Below the pieces are notes generated by a model, which saw only the letters and a program-made list of their open reading frames with translations, did no database searches and was not told the origin of the DNA. Position numbers and translations under genes: made by a program. DNA of 64,000 nucleotides from positions 1-64,000 of the forward strand of contig JAGAAI010000044.1 in the NCBI GenBank assembly GCA_017615325.1, given 5' to 3'. This DNA comes from Clostridiales bacterium (GTDB lineage: Bacteria > Bacillota > Clostridia > Saccharofermentanales > Saccharofermentanaceae). Positions 53,370-62,360 of the stretch are shown here, piece after piece (positions within the stretch are counted from its first letter, which is position 1; every line of letters begins with the position of its first letter).

Positions 53370-54524
53370 TTACTCTTTACTAAATTTGTCGTACTTATAG
53401 AGCAATGTTACCATCTGACGTCTCAGGCAATTGGCATCAGGGCGGAAAGTGCCGTCTTCATAACCTACAAGGATCTTTTTCTCAGATGCCCAAAGTGTTG
53501 CCTTATAGAAATAGTCTTTTTTCTTTACATCAGAGAATTTGTTGGTCTTAGAGACAGGTTCCGGCTGACCTGCAAGTCTCCAGAGGAAGGTTACGGCATG
53601 ACGTCTTGCACATACTATGTTAGGTCTGAAGGTATTGTCCTTATAGCCTTCTACGATCCTGTTCTCATTTCCCCAGATACAGGCCGCATAATAGTAATCC
53701 GTAAGATAAACATCAGTAAACTTGCAAGTGGCTGATTTAGGCAAGGGCTGTCCTGCCAGTCGCCAGATAAAGGTGACCATCTGGGCTCGGGTACACTCTT
53801 TTGCAGGTTTAAATTTTGTCTGGTCATTATATCCCTTTACAACTCCTAGATCAGTAAGATAGTAAGTAGGAACATACCAGAAATCTTTGCTGTCAGTTAC
53901 GTCTTTATAAAGAACATTAACCGTACATACTGCGCTCTTCCCTGCGCAATAAACAGTAATAGTGGCAGTTCCTGCCTTTTTGGCGGTAAGATTTCCTTTC
54001 TGATCGACTGATACTATGCCGGAAGCGGAAGAAATCCAATATCTGCGAAGATCTGTTCCCTTAACTGTAACTTTCAAAGCAAGGCTGTCGCCACAGACCA
54101 TCTTGACCTTGCTCTTATCAAGGGCAACGCTTATATCGGCAACAGTAGGCGCGGCAGTAGGAGACAAAGACGGAGCCTTAGTCGGCAGTGACGGAAAACC
54201 TGTAGGCAGTGCAGGAATGCCGGTTGGCAGAGCAGGGATGCCGGTAGGTAAGGCAAAACCAGTCGGTAATGCAAAACCCGTTGGCAAGGCAAATCCTGTG
54301 GGCAGAGCAAAACCGGTAGGCAATGCAAAGCCTGTTGGAAGAGCAAAACCTGTAGGTGCCGCTTCCTTTGATAAAGATGCATCCTCATGAGATACGGCAT
54401 AAGCAGGCTGCCGCCTGACATCTGCATGAGAAGTCCTGTCGCTGAAGATAACAGCCGACAGTAACAAGACCAGCATGACCGAGCAGATCACGGAAATCTT
54501 CAAATATGCCCTGTTGTTATTCAT
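53370..54524 (-). CDS. Secreted SLH protein with PTGFAL hexapeptide repeats (SLH protein 3)
   Basis: 384 residues. Signal peptide (ISVICSVMLVLLLSAVIFS). After it come six PTGFAL repeats, then two PTGIPAL, PTGFPSL and PTKAPSL, forming a proline-rich stalk (~55-115). Then a BIG2 domain (RYWISSASGIVSVDQKGN) and three SLH repeats (CTRAQMVTFIWRLAG etc.). It has no LRRs. AAAGGAG precedes the ATG. It lies 18 bases after murD, so is probably co-transcribed with it, unlike SLH proteins 1 and 2. Likely a short wall-bound scaffold or spacer. Confidence 0.88.
   Translation of the reverse strand: MNNNRAYLKISVICSVMLVLLLSAVIFSDRTSHADVRRQPAYAVSHEDASLSKEAAPTGFALPTGFALPTGFALPTGFALPTGFALPTGFALPTGIPALPTGIPALPTGFPSLPTKAPSLSPTAAPTVADISVALDKSKVKMVCGDSLALKVTVKGTDLRRYWISSASGIVSVDQKGNLTAKKAGTATITVYCAGKSAVCTVNVLYKDVTDSKDFWYVPTYYLTDLGVVKGYNDQTKFKPAKECTRAQMVTFIWRLAGQPLPKSATCKFTDVYLTDYYYAACIWGNENRIVEGYKDNTFRPNIVCARRHAVTFLWRLAGQPEPVSKTNKFSDVKKKDYFYKATLWASEKKILVGYEDGTFRPDANCLRRQMVTLLYKYDKFSKE
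54190..54358 (-). repeat. Tandem 18/21-bp repeats encoding PTGFAL/PTGIPAL
   Basis: Six 18-bp and several 21-bp units in frame. The copies differ at third positions (GGT, GGC, GGA; ACA, ACC, ACG, ACT), so the peptide is kept while DNA drifts. Confidence 0.9.
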
Positions 54525-54542
54525 AAGAGGCTCCTTTCTGTC

Positions 54543-56036
54543 TTAAAGACCGTTTACAAGATCACGGAACATATCACCCCTGTGCTCGAAATGCCTGAAG
54601 TGGTCGTATGACGTTCCAATGGATGACATGATGACGATCTCACCGGGCTTAGCCAGATCCCTGGCTTTAGCGATCATGTCCTTATATGTGTTTACCACAT
54701 TATCACGGGTCTCGGGGAATTCATATACATCCTTGTCATCCCCTTCAAATTCAATGAGCTGATATTCCCTGCCACAGGCTTCCTTTGCCAGGATATCCTT
54801 AACAAAAGGAGCGTTTGTCCCGTAGATCAGGATCCTGTCGGAGACATTAAGGATCGCGTCTCCCAAACCGTCGTATATGCATTTCTTATCGGCTCCGCCG
54901 CAGATCAGGACTCCCTTCATATTGCGGCCTGCCAAAGCCTTCATGGTGTTGATCGCACGGTTGGGAGAAGTATCGATCGAAGAGTTATACCACTTAACTC
55001 CGTCTATTTCCCTTACGAACTCTATCCTGTGAGGGACACCGGGGAATTCTTTTGCAACAGCGAGGATATCTTCTTTTGTGACATAGCCTTCAACAGCTGC
55101 GGATGCTGCAAGATAATTCTCAACGTTGTGGTAACCGGGGATAAAGATATCGTCAGCTGACATTATCTCTGTCTTAACGCCGTCAATAACAGATATAAGC
55201 TTGCCGTCTTCAACAAAATAGCCGTCGTAGTAAGATACATTATCTCTCGTCTTAGCCTCATCAGAAGCTGTGAACATAACAACCTTACCCGAAGATATCA
55301 TGCGCATGTCGAATGTAAGGTCACAGCCTGCGTTGAGGACAAGCCTTCCCGCAGGGCCCTGATAGCGGAAGATGTTTGTTTTCGCGTCTATATATTCCTG
55401 ATAATCGGTATGGAAATCCAGGTGATTGGGCGTGATGTTTGTTACGATCGCAACATCGCAGGACTTACGCATACCCAGGAGCTGAAATGAAGATAATTCG
55501 AGCACGACCATATCATCAGGAGTGATATTGGCTATCTGATCCAGAAGAGGTGTGCCGATGTTGCCGCCGAGCCAGACCTTGTATCCGGCTTTCTTAAGCA
55601 TCTCAGATACCAGAGTGGTCGTTGTCGTCTTGCCGTCAGAACCTGTGATGCCGAAGATCTTTGCAGGACAGAGTGACATAAAGAGTTCCATCTCTGTTGT
55701 AAGGATCGCCCCTTTGTCCTTGGCGGCAAGAAGTTCTTCTGTCTCAAATCTCATCTTTGGAGTCTTGAATACATAATCAAAAAGATCCGTCTTCAATCTC
55801 TCAAGATATCCTTCACCGATCGAATACTCAAGTTCAACACCTGCTTCCTTAAAGTCAGCAATGGTCTTGCTCATGACAGGGTCATCCGCTCCGAGCTTAT
55901 CGAAAGCGACTACCTTGGCACCGAGCCCTGCAAGCCAGGTAATGAGAGGCCTGTTGGAGATGCCGACACCTATCACGGCACACTTCCTCCCCTTGATGTC
56001 TCGGGTAAACTCATTAAGTTTCTTGTTGTCTGACAT
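54543..56036 (-). CDS. murD: UDP-N-acetylmuramoylalanine-D-glutamate ligase
   Basis: 497 residues, ~45 longer than typical MurD. The N-terminal Rossmann has AVIGVGISNRPLITWLAGLGA. The ATP site is GITGSDGKTTTTTLVSEML. ELSSFQLLG, NITPNHLDFH and VPHRIEFVREIDGVKWYNSS are the MurD central signatures. It adds D-Glu to UMA in peptidoglycan synthesis. The usual NDS of the YNDSxATSP box reads NSS here; whether this affects activity is unclear. It follows the two ABC genes and precedes SLH protein 3. RBS GGGAGAT. Confidence 0.93.
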   Translation of the reverse strand: MSDNKKLNEFTRDIKGRKCAVIGVGISNRPLITWLAGLGAKVVAFDKLGADDPVMSKTIADFKEAGVELEYSIGEGYLERLKTDLFDYVFKTPKMRFETEELLAAKDKGAILTTEMELFMSLCPAKIFGITGSDGKTTTTTLVSEMLKKAGYKVWLGGNIGTPLLDQIANITPDDMVVLELSSFQLLGMRKSCDVAIVTNITPNHLDFHTDYQEYIDAKTNIFRYQGPAGRLVLNAGCDLTFDMRMISSGKVVMFTASDEAKTRDNVSYYDGYFVEDGKLISVIDGVKTEIMSADDIFIPGYHNVENYLAASAAVEGYVTKEDILAVAKEFPGVPHRIEFVREIDGVKWYNSSIDTSPNRAINTMKALAGRNMKGVLICGGADKKCIYDGLGDAILNVSDRILIYGTNAPFVKDILAKEACGREYQLIEFEGDDKDVYEFPETRDNVVNTYKDMIAKARDLAKPGEIVIMSSIGTSYDHFRHFEHRGDMFRDLVNGL

Positions 56037-56055
56037 TCATTTATCTCCCTTGTAT

Positions 56056-57780
56056 TTATACATAAGATTCGTATAGTTCAGAGTAGAACCCGCCTTTGCC
56101 GATCAGCTCCTCATGTGTTCCGATCTCGGCAAGTTCTCCATTATCGAGCACTGCTATTATATCGCAATCTATTATGGTTGAGAGCCTGTGTGCGATGATG
56201 ATGCCCGTCCTGCCGGAAAGCAGTTCCTTAACGGCTTTCTGTATGCGGACCTCGGTAAGGACATCGACTGAAGAAGTAGCCTCATCCAGGATCATTACAT
56301 CCGGATCCGAATTCATGGCACGCGTTATGGAGAGGAGCTGCTTCTGACCTTCAGAGATATCGCTTCTCATATTGCTTATATTCTCGTCGAACTTAGACGG
56401 CAATCGCTTGATAAAAGAGGAAGCTCCCGTGATATCAGCACCCTTAACAGCCTCTTCATCAGTCATGTCAGGACGGGAGAACTTGATATTCTCCATGACT
56501 GTACCATTCCTGATCCAGGTATCCTGCAGTACAAAACCGATAAGTCCGCGCAAAGAATCTCTCGGGATCTCACTTATGGGTCTGCCGTTGATCAGGATCT
56601 GCCCTGAATCAGGCTCATAGAAACGCATGAGCAGATTGATAAGTGTTGTCTTGCCGCAGCCCGTAGGCCCTACTATCGCAGCCTTGGCTCCTGCCGGAAC
56701 CTTAAACGAGATATTCTTAAGAACCGGTTTGCCGGGAACATAAGAGAATGTGACGTCCTTGAATTCAATGCTTATCCCCTCTTCCCCGTTTTCGCTTCTA
56801 AGAGGAGTCATGCTTCCTTCTTCGGGAATAACGTCCTTATTGTCGATGAGTTCTATCATCTTGCCAAGACAGGCAAATGTGTTGGTAAGTTCCGTATATA
56901 CTGCCGACAGGTCATTAAAAGGTTTCATGAACTGATTGGAATATGCCAGGAGTGATACCAGAAGTCCTGCGGTAAGAGCAGAGCCGAGGCAGAGGAGTGC
57001 TCCTATAAGGGCAACACCGGAATAGATCACCGAGTTAACGAACCTTGTCGAAGGATTTGTGATCGATGACAGGAACACGGCCTTGATCGAGATCTTCTTA
57101 TAGTCTTCATTGATCTTGCCGAACTCTTCCCTTCTGTTTGCAAATCCGTTAAAGGCTCTTAATGTCGTGAAGTTATCACATGTCTCGGATATATACGATG
57201 TCTGTTTGGATCTGACTTCAGACTGTTTCTTAAAAGAACCGAATGTCCTCTTTGCGATGATGTAGGATACAAAGAAGGTTAAAGGCACACACAGGAGCAC
57301 GAAGAGAGCGATCCTGAAGTCTATCAGGAACATGATGATCATAGTGACAAGTATGGTTACTATTCCTGATACGAACTGGTTCAGGAATAAGATCAGCCCG
57401 TCTCCTACAGTCTCACAGTCATTGATTATCAGACTCTGCAGTTTTCCGGGATCAGTCCTGTCAAGTGATGCCATGCGGAGTTTGCCGACCTTGGCAAACA
57501 TATCATTTCTGAGTCCCTTTGTAACATCATATGAGAAGGCGTTATTGACGCGAAGCAGCAGATATGATGATATCGAAGATACAGCGGCACATATGGCGAT
57601 GAGAATAACAAAGTAAATGATCACCCTGTAATCTTCATCAAGCGAATCGATCGCACGTCCAGCAAAATACGGGATAAGCACAGTCGATACTGCATAGAAT
57701 GCAGCAAAAAGGAAAGATAAGACCAGTAATCCCTTCCTTGATGAATACCCTAAGAGGCGCTTAATCAAAGTCATGTTCAT
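56056..57780 (-). CDS. ABC exporter subunit (type IV, ATP-binding and permease)
   Basis: 574 residues. Six membrane helices (~15-300), then the nucleotide-binding domain. Walker A GPTGCGKTTLINLL, Q-loop FVLQDTW, signature ISEGQKQLLSI, Walker B VMILDEATSSVD with the catalytic Glu, and H-loop IIIAHRLSTI. With the gene at 57.8 kb it should form a heterodimer with one active (this subunit) and one degenerate ATP site. The substrate is unknown. Four bases separate the two genes. Confidence 0.9.
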   Translation of the reverse strand: MNMTLIKRLLGYSSRKGLLVLSFLFAAFYAVSTVLIPYFAGRAIDSLDEDYRVIIYFVILIAICAAVSSISSYLLLRVNNAFSYDVTKGLRNDMFAKVGKLRMASLDRTDPGKLQSLIINDCETVGDGLILFLNQFVSGIVTILVTMIIMFLIDFRIALFVLLCVPLTFFVSYIIAKRTFGSFKKQSEVRSKQTSYISETCDNFTTLRAFNGFANRREEFGKINEDYKKISIKAVFLSSITNPSTRFVNSVIYSGVALIGALLCLGSALTAGLLVSLLAYSNQFMKPFNDLSAVYTELTNTFACLGKMIELIDNKDVIPEEGSMTPLRSENGEEGISIEFKDVTFSYVPGKPVLKNISFKVPAGAKAAIVGPTGCGKTTLINLLMRFYEPDSGQILINGRPISEIPRDSLRGLIGFVLQDTWIRNGTVMENIKFSRPDMTDEEAVKGADITGASSFIKRLPSKFDENISNMRSDISEGQKQLLSITRAMNSDPDVMILDEATSSVDVLTEVRIQKAVKELLSGRTGIIIAHRLSTIIDCDIIAVLDNGELAEIGTHEELIGKGGFYSELYESYV

Positions 57781-57783
57781 AAC

Positions 57784-59502
57784 TTACACCGCCTCTCTTT
57801 GCAGGCTGCATAGACGCCTGTAACTGTCGGATATCTCGTAAAGCTTATCGTGAGGAAGACAGAAAAGCGCCTTGCCGTCCTCGATAAAGAGGATCTTATC
57901 ACAACGCTTAACCGTCCTTATCTTCTGCGATATCAGTATTAAGGTAGGACGGTCTTCCATATCCAGGATATTGTTGATGACCTTCTTCTCCGTGATCGAA
58001 TCTAAAGCAGACGTCGAATCGTCAAGTATAACGACTCCGGGCTTCCCTGCTAATGTCCTTGCGATCCCTATCCTCTGCTTCTGGCCTCCCGAAAGATCTG
58101 TCCCTGACGCATGGATCATGCAGTCGAGCCCGTCTTCCCTGCCTTCTGCTATCTCATCAGTAACAGAAATAACGCAGGCCTCAGTAATGTCTCCGTCTTT
58201 GATACCGGGACGGGACAGCGTGATGTTATCACGGATAGAAGCAGTAAACATAGACGTCTTCTGAAGCGACATGGCAAGTTCTTCAGAAAGACAATCCCTG
58301 TCGATAGTATTGATATCCAGGCCGTCTATGGTCACCGAACCTGAATCAGGCTGATAAAGACCAGCCATGAGCTTTGCTATAGTCGATTTACCGGAGCCCG
58401 TCATTCCGATGATTCCAAGAGATGACGAAGGGCTTATCTCGAAAGATATATTTTCGACGGCAGGCTCGGATGAACCCGGGTAAGAAAATGTAACGTCATC
58501 GAATCTTATCTCATGAGGACAGTCCCTGTTCGGTAATTCGACAGAATCTATTTTTCCTTCAGTATTGATATCAAGAATCTTCCTGACTCTCTCAAGGCAT
58601 GCAGTTGCTTTATTGAGAAGAACGATTACATTGGCTCCCTTTATGAGTTCAACCAGGATCTGGGACATATAGTTATAGAGTGCGGTAACGGCACCTGCCG
58701 TAAGAGCGCCGGTCTTAAAATCCAATGTCCCAAGGCCAATGAGCAGACAGACAGCAAGGTTTATAACAAGATAAGTAAGGGGCGATAATATCGCGGATAT
58801 GGCAGCTGCCTTCTTCTGATCAGAATTAAGTTCTGCGCTCTTTGCGACAAATCCCTGCTCGATATCATGAGTTCTGTTAAAACCTCTAATAACCCTCACT
58901 CCGGAGATACCGTTGGAAGTCTCATCAACCATCTCATCCAAACCTTCACGGGTCTTGCGGAAAGAAGGAACAGATCTTTTCATGTTAAGGTAAACGACCG
59001 TAAAAAGGATCAAGTCAACAATGATAAATATCAGCGCAAGTTTAACGCTGACAGTAAACGCCATTATCGTAGCTCCGATAACTATCAGAGGCGACCTCAA
59101 AAGCAGCCTTAAGACCATATTGATGCCTGATGCTATCTGATTAACATCTGATGTAAGAGATGTTATGAGAGAAGATGCGCCGAGCCTGTCGTAATCCTTC
59201 TCCTGAAGCCTCGTTACCTTATTGAAAAGATCAGCCCTCAGGTCTGCGGTAATTCCTGCTGCCGCATATGATGCAAAGTATTGTGCTGTTATGGCAAAGC
59301 AAATGCCTGCGAGTGCAAATATACAGAGCACTACGACACTCCAAATGATATAAGAGCTGTCTTTGTTGGGGATACCCACATCAATGATGCCCTTGACTAC
59401 AAGAGGAACGATCAGTTCAAAGCAGGCCTCGAGCAACTTAAACAAGGGACTTAAGATACACTGCTTTATATAGTTCCTGATGTAGGGCTTGAGGGTTCTC
59501 AT
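57784..59502 (-). CDS. ABC exporter subunit, partner with degenerate ATP site
   Basis: 572 residues with six membrane helices and an NBD. Walker A GMTGSGKSTIAKLM, signature LSGGQKQRIGIA. The Walker B reads VVILDDSTSALD: the catalytic Glu is Asp, and the H-loop His is replaced (LILISQKIRT). This is the pattern of degenerate-site subunits in heterodimeric exporters such as TM287/288. Starts right after the amidohydrolase stop (TAAATG). Likely drug, peptide or lipid export. Confidence 0.9.
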   Translation of the reverse strand: MRTLKPYIRNYIKQCILSPLFKLLEACFELIVPLVVKGIIDVGIPNKDSSYIIWSVVVLCIFALAGICFAITAQYFASYAAAGITADLRADLFNKVTRLQEKDYDRLGASSLITSLTSDVNQIASGINMVLRLLLRSPLIVIGATIMAFTVSVKLALIFIIVDLILFTVVYLNMKRSVPSFRKTREGLDEMVDETSNGISGVRVIRGFNRTHDIEQGFVAKSAELNSDQKKAAAISAILSPLTYLVINLAVCLLIGLGTLDFKTGALTAGAVTALYNYMSQILVELIKGANVIVLLNKATACLERVRKILDINTEGKIDSVELPNRDCPHEIRFDDVTFSYPGSSEPAVENISFEISPSSSLGIIGMTGSGKSTIAKLMAGLYQPDSGSVTIDGLDINTIDRDCLSEELAMSLQKTSMFTASIRDNITLSRPGIKDGDITEACVISVTDEIAEGREDGLDCMIHASGTDLSGGQKQRIGIARTLAGKPGVVILDDSTSALDSITEKKVINNILDMEDRPTLILISQKIRTVKRCDKILFIEDGKALFCLPHDKLYEISDSYRRLCSLQREAV

Positions 59503-60780
59503 TTAAATAGCCAGATCCTTTACCATTTCCTTTGTGACTTTTCTTATCTCTTCGATATCAAGCGTGGTATATTCCCCGTTCTCGTAGAGGATCTTTCCGT
59601 CAATGACAGTCATCTTTACAAGTCCGGGATTGCCGCTGTACACGAGGTTCTTGACTATATTGTTTTCAGGGAGCGAAGCGGGATGATGCATATCGATCCT
59701 GATGAAGTCGGCTTTCATGCCGGCATCAAGGCTGACACAATCATCAAGTCCCATACAGGATGCGCCGCCTGATGTGGCTGCTTTAAGGATAACAGCGGGA
59801 TCTACTGCAGCAGCGTTATTAGTCTCAACATTTGAAAGGACCGTATCAAGATACATCTCTCGGAACATATCAAGCGCATTGTTGCTTCCTGCACCGTCAG
59901 TTCCGATAGCGATCTTCATGCCTTCGGAAATAAACTTATGGACAGAAGTTATTCCGCTGGCAAGTTTCAAGTTGGAACAGGCATTAAAGACAGAATAGAG
60001 TCCCTTGTCCTTAAATATCTTCCTGTCCTCATCGGTAAACCAGACGCAGTGGAATCCGCCTCCGCCGTAGTCAAATATACCGAGCCTGTCGAAAAGGACG
60101 GCAGGCGTTACACCGTAACGCTCCTTACATCCTTCAACTTCTGCAGCTGTCTCGGATATATGTGTAAATACAGGGGCTTCATACTTATGTGCCAGTTCTG
60201 ACATAAACTTAAGATTGTCTTCGCAGGTCGTATATTCAGCATGGAAACCTAAGATAAATGAAACAAGCGGATCAAAAGAATTCAGGTCATTGTAGTAAGT
60301 TTCCAGTGTATCGAATCCGCCAAAATCGTTTGCGGCTCCGCAGAACACATGCCTGAAACCGGTCTCAACAGCTGCTTTGGCATTGGCTTCCCTGTGAAAA
60401 TACATATCGAAACAAGCCGTGATGCCGCCTGCAAGATATTCTGCATAAGCAAGTTTTGCGAACCAGTAGACGTGTTCAGGAATAAGCTTTGCTTCCCTCG
60501 GGAAGATCGCCTTGTGAAGCCAGTCGTCAAGGCAATATTCATCAGCAAGCGATCTTGAGAAGGTCATTGCTGAATGAGTGTGAGCATTCTTAAGGCCCGG
60601 CATCAGAAGATCGTTGTTACAGTCGATCTCGCGGTCAAACGTCATGCCGCCGGCTATTTCAACCGCTTTATCGGCAGATCCTGAATAGAAGATCTTATCG
60701 TTTACGGTAATGAGTTCGGCATCATCAAGGACCTTAAGGTCTGATGTCAGGATCCTGCAGTTTTTATATCTGATGTTCAT
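59503..60780 (-). CDS. Amidohydrolase, cytosine deaminase-like/SsnA-MtaD family
   Basis: 425 residues, metal-dependent amidohydrolase. Metal site GLKNAHTHSAMTFSRSLAD (HxH), later CGAANDFG, HAEYTTCEDN, HISETAAEVEGC, and the catalytic Asp in IGTDGAGSNNALDMFREMY. Closest recognisable relatives act on guanine, 5'-methylthioadenosine or S-adenosylhomocysteine. The exact substrate is not decided by sequence. AAAGGA before the ATG. It follows the cardiolipin synthase on the same strand by 19 bases. Confidence 0.85.
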   Translation of the reverse strand: MNIRYKNCRILTSDLKVLDDAELITVNDKIFYSGSADKAVEIAGGMTFDREIDCNNDLLMPGLKNAHTHSAMTFSRSLADEYCLDDWLHKAIFPREAKLIPEHVYWFAKLAYAEYLAGGITACFDMYFHREANAKAAVETGFRHVFCGAANDFGGFDTLETYYNDLNSFDPLVSFILGFHAEYTTCEDNLKFMSELAHKYEAPVFTHISETAAEVEGCKERYGVTPAVLFDRLGIFDYGGGGFHCVWFTDEDRKIFKDKGLYSVFNACSNLKLASGITSVHKFISEGMKIAIGTDGAGSNNALDMFREMYLDTVLSNVETNNAAAVDPAVILKAATSGGASCMGLDDCVSLDAGMKADFIRIDMHHPASLPENNIVKNLVYSGNPGLVKMTVIDGKILYENGEYTTLDIEEIRKVTKEMVKDLAI

Positions 60781-60799
60781 CTTCTATTCCTTTCTGGTA

Positions 60800-62356
60800 T
60801 CAGGCAATCGGTGCGATAAGCCTTAATATTGACTTCGCCAAACCCTTGAAGAAATTCGGTTCGGCAGCATATTGTTCCGTGACCTCATCTGACTGTTCGA
60901 AAGTATCATAAAAGTCCTTTTTGATATCATCGAAGCAATCATCGTCCAATATATAGACGGCATTCTCGAAGTGATGGTAGAAGCTGCGGAAATCAAGATT
61001 GATGGTTCCCACCACAGCCGAATGGTCGTCTGACAGACAGAGCTTCGAATGAAGGAAGCCCGGTGTATATTCGTAGATCTTTATCCCCTCCTGGCAGAGA
61101 GGATAGTAGTAAGACCTGGTAAGAGCATAGATCGTTCTCTTATCAGGGATACCGGGTGTAATTATCCTAACGTCAACGCCTCTCTTACGGGCGTTTATGA
61201 GCACCCTCTTCATCTCATCTGACAGGACAAGGTAAGGCGTCATGAACCAGCAGTATTCTGTCGAACGGTTGATTATGTTGATATATACATTCTCGCCTAC
61301 GGGTTCTTCATCGATAGGGCTGTCGGCATAGGGAGTAACTATGCTGTCACAAGGTTCAAATTTATGAATACGCGGAGTAAACTCCATCTTGCCGTCACGC
61401 TTGTATCTAAGGTCTGCGAAGTTCCACATCTCTATGAACTGGGCCTCAAGGCTCATAACTGAAGGTCCTTCCAGTCTGATGCCGTTATCCTTCCAGCGGC
61501 CGTAGGGACTTGTGATGTTGAAATACTCGTCTGCGATATTGAATCCGCCCGTATAGGCAACCTTGCCGTCTACAACAGTTATCTTCCTGTGGTCACGGTT
61601 ATTAACAAAAGCCGTAAAGAATGGTATTGCAGTATTGAAGACATTACACTTTATGCCTTCTGTCTGGAGCATATCAATGAAGGACTTGCTGATAAAGACA
61701 TAACTTCCGATATCATCATAGAGGATCCTTACATCAACGCCGGCCTTAGCCCTGTCGATCAGGATCTCGTGAAGTCTTGCAAAGGACTCCCTGTCTTCGA
61801 TCGCATGATACTCCATGTAGATATAGTCATGAGCTTTGGCGATATCTTCGAGCATGGCATCGTAGCAGTCATTCTGATTGCCGAAATACTTGAGCTTTGT
61901 GTCCCTATAAGTCGGGAACCTGCATGTATCGTTAAGATACTTGATGTTGGACCTGTCCAGTTCCGGAATATCAAGGTCTTCCCTGTTAACCTTTCCCGTC
62001 TTATCAAGCAATGGGAATATATCCTCGTCCACCGTAATAAGTTTCTTCTGCATCAGCCTCTTGGACCGGTTGAACCTGAAGGTAAAATACAATATCAGCC
62101 CGAAGATCGGGAATACGAGGAGCACTATGATCCAGACCATCTTCATGGTGGATACATTGTCCCTGGAGTTGACGTAAAGGGCGAAGAAAACAGCAGCTCC
62201 CCTTACTACAGCCGCAATGATCGGATAGCGGTTACCGAAGTATGTTACGAGCAGGACGATAAGAGCCCATTGAACAAGTACTGCAAGCGCGTAGAAAAAG
62301 ATCCTTCCGATAGAAGACCTTATGGCGTTTTTGCGTTCAATGGTTCTCTTACCCAT
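60800..62356 (-). CDS. cls: Cardiolipin synthase (PLD family)
   Basis: 518 residues. Two N-terminal TM segments (FYALAVLVQWALIVLLVTYF and MVWIIVLLVFPIFGLILYF) precede two phospholipase-D motifs, NNRDHRKITVVDGKVAYTGG (HxK) and LHSKLCLSDDHSAVVGTINL (HxK). Between them is the linker to the second half. It condenses two phosphatidylglycerols to cardiolipin. AGGATAATTAC precedes the ATG; the M18 stop is four bases upstream. Confidence 0.93.
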   Translation of the reverse strand: MGKRTIERKNAIRSSIGRIFFYALAVLVQWALIVLLVTYFGNRYPIIAAVVRGAAVFFALYVNSRDNVSTMKMVWIIVLLVFPIFGLILYFTFRFNRSKRLMQKKLITVDEDIFPLLDKTGKVNREDLDIPELDRSNIKYLNDTCRFPTYRDTKLKYFGNQNDCYDAMLEDIAKAHDYIYMEYHAIEDRESFARLHEILIDRAKAGVDVRILYDDIGSYVFISKSFIDMLQTEGIKCNVFNTAIPFFTAFVNNRDHRKITVVDGKVAYTGGFNIADEYFNITSPYGRWKDNGIRLEGPSVMSLEAQFIEMWNFADLRYKRDGKMEFTPRIHKFEPCDSIVTPYADSPIDEEPVGENVYINIINRSTEYCWFMTPYLVLSDEMKRVLINARKRGVDVRIITPGIPDKRTIYALTRSYYYPLCQEGIKIYEYTPGFLHSKLCLSDDHSAVVGTINLDFRSFYHHFENAVYILDDDCFDDIKKDFYDTFEQSDEVTEQYAAEPNFFKGLAKSILRLIAPIA

Positions 62357-62360
62357 GTAA

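Noticed and set aside
54190-54358. Possible CRISPR array from the 18-bp units
   Set aside because: Units are contiguous, in frame and without spacers; they encode PTGFAL.
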